DNA of 15,901 nucleotides from contig DASZHS010000016.1 in the NCBI GenBank assembly GCA_035937595.1, forward strand, positions 1 to 15,901. The letters are read 5' to 3'. The first letter of the stretch is position 1. The number at the start of each line of letters is the position of its first letter. The position numbers and the translations under genes were made by a program. This document shows, piece after piece, positions 12,605-15,901 of this stretch. Source of the stretch: Palsa-459 sp035937595 (GTDB taxonomy: Bacteria > Actinomycetota > Acidimicrobiia > Acidimicrobiales > RAAP-2). The notes beneath the pieces are model-generated. The model saw nothing but the letters and a program-made list of their open reading frames with translations, searched no databases and was not told the DNA's origin.

Positions 12605-13381
12605 ATGAACGTCGTCGTGTGCGTGAAGCAGATCCCCGACCCCGCCGCGCCGCCTGCGATCGAGCCAGGGTCCAACACGCTCGACCGGTCGGGCAAGCTG
12701 ATCCTGGACGACTCGGACGCCTACGGCGTCGAGATGGCGCTGCAGCTCGCCGACGCGTCCGGCGGTGGCGAGGTGACGCTCGTGTCCATGGCGCCGAACG
12801 ACGAGACCGGCGGGCTGCGGACCGCGCTCGCGATGGGGGCGGCCCAGGCGATCCTCGTCTCTGATCCCGAGCTCAAGTTCACCGACGCGCTCGGCACCGC
12901 CAAGGTGCTCGCCGCGGCCATCAAGACGACGCCCTTCGACCTCGTGCTCTGCGGGACGGAGTCGACGGACGGGTACACGGGCACGACGCCGGTGCAGCTC
13001 GCGGAGCTCCTGGGGCTCCCGTCGGTGACGTTCGCGAAGGCGGTCGCCGTCGACGGGTCGACCGTGCGCGTCGAGCGCCAGACCGAGGCGGGCTTCGACG
13101 AGGTGACCTGCCCGCTGCCGGCGGTCGTGACGGTGACGGCCGGCGTGGTCGAGCCGCGCTACCCGTCGTTCAAGGGGATCATGGCCGCCAAGTCCAAGCC
13201 GGTCACCACGCTCCGCGTCGCGGACCTCGGGCTCGGCGGGCAGGTGGGTGCGGCGGGGGCGCGCCAGGAGATCACCGACGTCGTCGCGACGGAGTCGCGG
13301 AGCCAAGGCGAGATCGTCGAGGACGAGGGCGACGGCGCCGGTCGCATCGTCACGTTCCTCGAGGCCCAGAAAGTCATCTGA
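12605..13381 (+). CDS. etfB: Electron transfer flavoprotein beta subunit
   Basis: The small ETF subunit, which with ETF alpha carries electrons from acyl-CoA and related dehydrogenases to the respiratory chain. The start region MNVVVCVKQIPDP is typical of the family. LDDSDAYGVEMALQLAD, VTLVSMAP and FDLVLCGTESTDGYTGTTPVQLAELLGLP are the conserved nucleotide- and partner-binding segments, and EPRYPSFKGIMAAKSKP contains the usual ETF beta signature. The length is 258 residues from ATG 12605, chosen because it matches the family N-terminus. ATG 12596, three codons upstream and immediately after the preceding TGA, is equally possible and would favour translational coupling. The gene is followed after 12 bases by etfA. 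Confidence 0.93.
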   Translation: MNVVVCVKQIPDPAAPPAIEPGSNTLDRSGKLILDDSDAYGVEMALQLADASGGGEVTLVSMAPNDETGGLRTALAMGAAQAILVSDPELKFTDALGTAKVLAAAIKTTPFDLVLCGTESTDGYTGTTPVQLAELLGLPSVTFAKAVAVDGSTVRVERQTEAGFDEVTCPLPAVVTVTAGVVEPRYPSFKGIMAAKSKPVTTLRVADLGLGGQVGAAGARQEITDVVATESRSQGEIVEDEGDGAGRIVTFLEAQKVI

Positions 13382-13393
13382 CAAGGAGCAGGC

Positions 13394-14362
13394 ATGCCCG
13401 TGAGAATCATCTGGGTCCTGAGCGAGCCGACGCCGAGCGGGATCTCGACGGCGAGCCTCGAGCTGCTCACCGCGGCCCGCGGGCTCGCCGAGTCCGTCGA
13501 GGCGATCAGCTGGGGCCCGTCGACCGCGGCGAACGCGACGGTGCTGGGTGCGCACGGCGCGACGACGGTGCACGACGTGGGGGACCTCCACGGCGCGCTG
13601 CCCGGCGTCCCGGTCGCCGCGGCCATCTCGGGCCTCGTGGCCGACGCGGGTGCGCCCGACGCGATCCTCATCCCCGCCTCCTACGACGGACGTGACGTCG
13701 CGGGTCGCCTCTCGGCCCGCCTCGACCGTCCGGTGCTCACCAACGTGACCGGCCTCCGCGAGGTCGGGGACTCGCTGGTCACCGAGCACCCGGTCTTCGG
13801 CGGAACCCTCACCGTCAACGCGAGGTTCACGGCTGCAGGCCCCGGAATCTTCGTGATCCGGGCGAAGAGCTTCGCCGCGGAGCCCTCCGGCGGCGCCCCG
13901 GCGTCCGTCGTCGCACTCGGCACCCCGGACACGGGGGCGACGGGCACGGCGGTGATCGCCGCGAGCCACGCCGAGGAGCGCAGCGGGCCGTCCCTCGACG
14001 AGGCCTCGATCGTCGTCTCGGGCGGCCGCGGCCTCGGCGAGGCCGCCGCCTACGCGATGATCGAGGAGCTCGCCCGGCTGCTGCACGGCGCCGCCGGGGC
14101 GAGCCGGGCCATCGTGGACGCGGGCTGGGTGCCCTACTCGCACCAGGTGGGCCAGACGGGCAAGACCGTCAAGCCCGACGTGTACCTCGCGTTCGGGATC
14201 TCGGGCGCCACGCAGCACCTCGTCGGGATGAAGGGCTCGAAGACGATCGTCGCGGTCAACAAGGACAAGGACGCGCCGATCTTCTCGATCTGCGACCTCG
14301 GCATCGTGGGCGACGTGCACAAGGTGCTCCCCGCGCTCATCGACGCGCTGAAGAGCCGCTGA
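13394..14362 (+). CDS. etfA: Electron transfer flavoprotein alpha subunit
   Basis: The large ETF subunit, 322 residues, which binds the redox FAD. The N-terminal domain (about 1-190) begins MPVRIIWVLSEP and includes DAILIPASYDGRDVAGRLSARL. The C-terminal FAD domain contains IVVSGGRGLG, GASRAIVDAGWVPYSHQVGQ, TGKTVKPDVYLAFGISGATQH and VAVNKDKDAPIFSICDLGIVGD, all standard. AAGGAG lies five bases before the ATG. With etfB it forms a complete housekeeping ETF. No ETF dehydrogenase is seen in the window. The intact SGATQH and NKD motifs fit a normal electron carrier rather than a degenerate paralogue. Confidence 0.95.
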   Translation: MPVRIIWVLSEPTPSGISTASLELLTAARGLAESVEAISWGPSTAANATVLGAHGATTVHDVGDLHGALPGVPVAAAISGLVADAGAPDAILIPASYDGRDVAGRLSARLDRPVLTNVTGLREVGDSLVTEHPVFGGTLTVNARFTAAGPGIFVIRAKSFAAEPSGGAPASVVALGTPDTGATGTAVIAASHAEERSGPSLDEASIVVSGGRGLGEAAAYAMIEELARLLHGAAGASRAIVDAGWVPYSHQVGQTGKTVKPDVYLAFGISGATQHLVGMKGSKTIVAVNKDKDAPIFSICDLGIVGDVHKVLPALIDALKSR

Positions 14363-14367
14363 CGTCA

Positions 14368-14386
14368 CCGCGGCCGGCCGCCGCGG
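14368..14386 (+). terminator. Hairpin after etfA
   Basis: CCGCGGC (14368-14374) and GCCGCGG (14380-14386) form a perfect 7-base stem with loop CGGCC, six bases after the stop codon. There is no T-run. Location supports a terminator. Confidence 0.45.
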
Positions 14387-14418
14387 CGCGGGCGGCGGCG
14401 CGCCGAGGCGCGGCGCAG

Positions 14419-14427
14419 TTATCCACA
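14419..14427 (+). promoter_or_regulatory. Single perfect DnaA box (TTATCCACA)
   Basis: The nonamer TTATCCACA is identical to the high-affinity bacterial DnaA box. It lies 46 bases before the acyltransferase start, just upstream of its possible -10 box. No second box was seen, so this is not an origin; a DnaA-controlled promoter or titration site is possible. Confidence 0.45.
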
Positions 14428-14450
14428 TAGGTCACGAAATCGGGCGGCGG

Positions 14451-14456
14451 TAGTGT
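14451..14456 (+). promoter_or_regulatory. Possible -10 box for the acyltransferase gene
   Basis: TAGTGT fits the TANNNT pattern and ends 16 bases before ATG 14473. No ribosome site is visible, so the transcript may have only a very short leader. The -35 region is poor. Confidence 0.35.
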
Positions 14457-14472
14457 CGCCGACGAACCGACC

Positions 14473-15900
14473 ATGCTCTTCCCGACGTTCGACTTCGCAC
14501 TGTTCTTCCTCGTCGTCTACGTCGGTGCGTGGCTGCTCAACGAGCGCGTCGTCGCGTGGAAGCTGTGGGTCCTCGCCGCGTCGTACTACTTCTACGCGTA
14601 CTGGGACTGGCACTTCTGCTTCTTGCTGCTCGCCTCGACCGTGATCGCGCACGTGGGCGCGACGGGCGTCACCCGCTCGACGTCGGCGCGCGCCCGCAGG
14701 ACCTGGCTCGTCGGCGCCCTGGTGGGGCTGCTCGGGCTGCTCGGCTACTTCAAGTACTACGGGTTCTTCGCGGTGAACGTCACCAACATGCTGAGCCACG
14801 TCGGGCTCGGGCGCCTCATCCCGCTCTTCACGCCGACGCTCCCGATCGCGATCTCGTTCTTCACCTTCATGGCGGTGAGCTACGTCGTCGACGTCTACCG
14901 CGGCACGCTGCCGATCGCGACGCCGCTCGACCTCGCGACGTACCTGTCGTTCTTCCCGCACCTCGTCGCCGGCCCGATCGTCCGCGGCAGCGAGCTGCTC
15001 CCGCAGCTGCGTCGTCCGCGCGACGCGCACGAGATCGACCTCGCACGGGCGGCGCTGCTCATCATGGGCGGTCTCTTCAAGAAGGTCGTCATCAGCGCGT
15101 ACGTGTCGACCAACATCGTGCAACCGGTGTTCAGCTCGCCGCACGCGCACAGCGCGCCCGAGGTCCTCTTCGCGATCTACGGCTACGCCGTGCAGATCTA
15201 CGCGGACTTCTCGGGCTACACCGACATCGCGATCGGCATCGCGCTGCTCCTGGGCGTCCGGTTCCCCGTCAACTTCGACGCGCCCTACACGGCGAGGTCG
15301 CTCCAGGACTTCTGGCGCCGCTGGCACATCACGCTGTCCCGCTGGCTGCGGGACTACCTCTACATCCCCCTCGGGGGGAACCGGGGCTCGACCCTCCTCA
15401 CGGCCAGGAACATCATGATCACCATGGTCCTCGGGGGCCTGTGGCACGGGGCGAACTGGACGTTCGTGGCCTGGGGCGCCCTCCACGGCACCGGCCAGGT
15501 GGTGGGGCACCTCCGGCGGTCCTCGCGGGTCCGGCGCGGGCTGCCCGAGGAGGACGACGCCACCTACGCGCGCTGGCGCCAGCGGTTCCTCACGTTCCAG
15601 TTCGTCTCGCTCGGATGGCTGTTCTTCAACGCGTCGTCGATGTCGAACGCCTTCGAGCTCCTCGGCCGTCTCGTCTCGGGGTGGGGGCAACCGTCCCCGC
15701 TCGTGACGCCGCTCTTGGTCGTCACGATCGTCGCCATGATCGCGGCCCAGTACGTCCCGTCGCGCGTCGTCGATCGCGGCGTCGCGAGGTTCGGCCGTGC
15801 GTCGGCGCCGCTTCAGGCGATCGCGCTCGGCCTCGCCCTCCTCGTCACCACCACGCTCGGGCCGACGGGCGTGCAGCCGTTCATCTACTACCGGTTCTAG
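14473..15900 (+). CDS. MBOAT-family membrane O-acyltransferase (AlgI/DltB type)
   Basis: A 475-residue polytopic membrane protein that in related systems moves acyl (often acetyl) groups across the membrane onto extracellular polysaccharides or other cell-wall polymers. Many hydrophobic helices are seen, beginning with FALFFLVVYVGAWLL. Family motifs include LLGYFKYYGFF, ISFFTFMAVSYVVDVYRG, FFPHLVAGPIVRG, YGYAVQIYADFSGYTDIAIG and DFWRRWHITLSRWLRDYLYIPLGGNR with H285. GLWHGANWTFVAWGALHG carries H325, matching the catalytic His of AlgI. It ends FIYYRF, a normal family end, with TAG at 15898-15900, so it is complete. In this family the next gene often encodes a periplasmic SGNH or AlgJ/AlgX-like partner, which would lie just beyond the window. 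The acceptor is unknown. Confidence 0.93.
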   Translation: MLFPTFDFALFFLVVYVGAWLLNERVVAWKLWVLAASYYFYAYWDWHFCFLLLASTVIAHVGATGVTRSTSARARRTWLVGALVGLLGLLGYFKYYGFFAVNVTNMLSHVGLGRLIPLFTPTLPIAISFFTFMAVSYVVDVYRGTLPIATPLDLATYLSFFPHLVAGPIVRGSELLPQLRRPRDAHEIDLARAALLIMGGLFKKVVISAYVSTNIVQPVFSSPHAHSAPEVLFAIYGYAVQIYADFSGYTDIAIGIALLLGVRFPVNFDAPYTARSLQDFWRRWHITLSRWLRDYLYIPLGGNRGSTLLTARNIMITMVLGGLWHGANWTFVAWGALHGTGQVVGHLRRSSRVRRGLPEEDDATYARWRQRFLTFQFVSLGWLFFNASSMSNAFELLGRLVSGWGQPSPLVTPLLVVTIVAMIAAQYVPSRVVDRGVARFGRASAPLQAIALGLALLVTTTLGPTGVQPFIYYRF

Positions 15901-15901
15901 G

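Noticed and set aside
14419..14427. Replication origin at the DnaA box
   Set aside because: Only one box, with no dnaA, dnaN, gyrB or parAB genes and no AT-rich unwinding region beside it.
11678..14428. 916-codon minus-strand frame opposite the phosphodiesterase and etfBA
   Set aside because: Arg/Asp/Glu/His-rich shadow with no family resemblance; the + strand holds three confident genes.

Overview
The window is about 15.9 kb of very GC-rich, densely packed bacterial DNA that looks like an actinobacterial chromosome. A WhiB-family Fe-S regulator and a DUF3107 protein, both essentially restricted to Actinobacteria, support this. So do an ArsA/Get3-like ATPase pair close to a whiB gene, frequent GTG starts, apparently leaderless genes and -10 boxes of the TAGNNT type. 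Placement in or near Acidimicrobiia is only an impression from codon use and gene content. No rRNA, tRNA, CRISPR array, insertion sequence or phage gene was seen. Most of the window is housekeeping; the unusual parts are a cysteine desulfurase homologue without a Schiff-base lysine and the AT-rich, structured region in front of a secreted protein.

Layout. (1) About 1-3170 is an iron-sulfur block. The C-terminal end of an unidentified + strand ORF is followed by two minus-strand genes, a SufR-like Fe-S regulator and a cysteine desulfurase homologue, separated by one base. A divergent Mrp-type ATPase starts from an almost symmetric promoter. (2) 3207-5229 holds a short-chain dehydrogenase and, tail to tail with it, an HD-domain dNTP triphosphohydrolase. 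(3) 5230-8734 has a palindrome-bearing intergenic region and then a likely operon: DUF3107 protein, two overlapping ArsA/Get3-like ATPases and a PHP-domain phosphoesterase. (4) 8745-9166 holds whiB, transcribed toward that operon, with a good promoter and an operator-like palindrome in its leader. (5) 9167-11736 contains a non-coding stretch with an AT-rich promoter island, a roughly 210-nt leader full of hairpins, a secreted Ig-like/fibronectin III protein of 651 residues, and a strong terminator. (6) 11870-14386 contains glycerophosphodiester phosphodiesterase, ETF beta and ETF alpha. (7) 14419-15900 contains a single perfect DnaA box and then a membrane-bound O-acyltransferase (MBOAT/AlgI type) that ends at the window edge.

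How the genes may work together. The SufR homologue can sense Fe-S status and probably controls the cysteine desulfurase homologue and the divergent Mrp carrier from one shared regulatory region. The homologue keeps the persulfide-cysteine loop but has lost the PLP lysine and the active-site histidine, so it may be a persulfide carrier, a scaffold or a sensor rather than a desulfurase. The ATPase pair has one member with the intact deviant Walker A and one with proline in place of its signature lysine, which fits an asymmetric heterodimer. ETF alpha and beta form a standard FAD electron carrier. The secreted protein and the acyltransferase both point to the cell surface but show no direct link.
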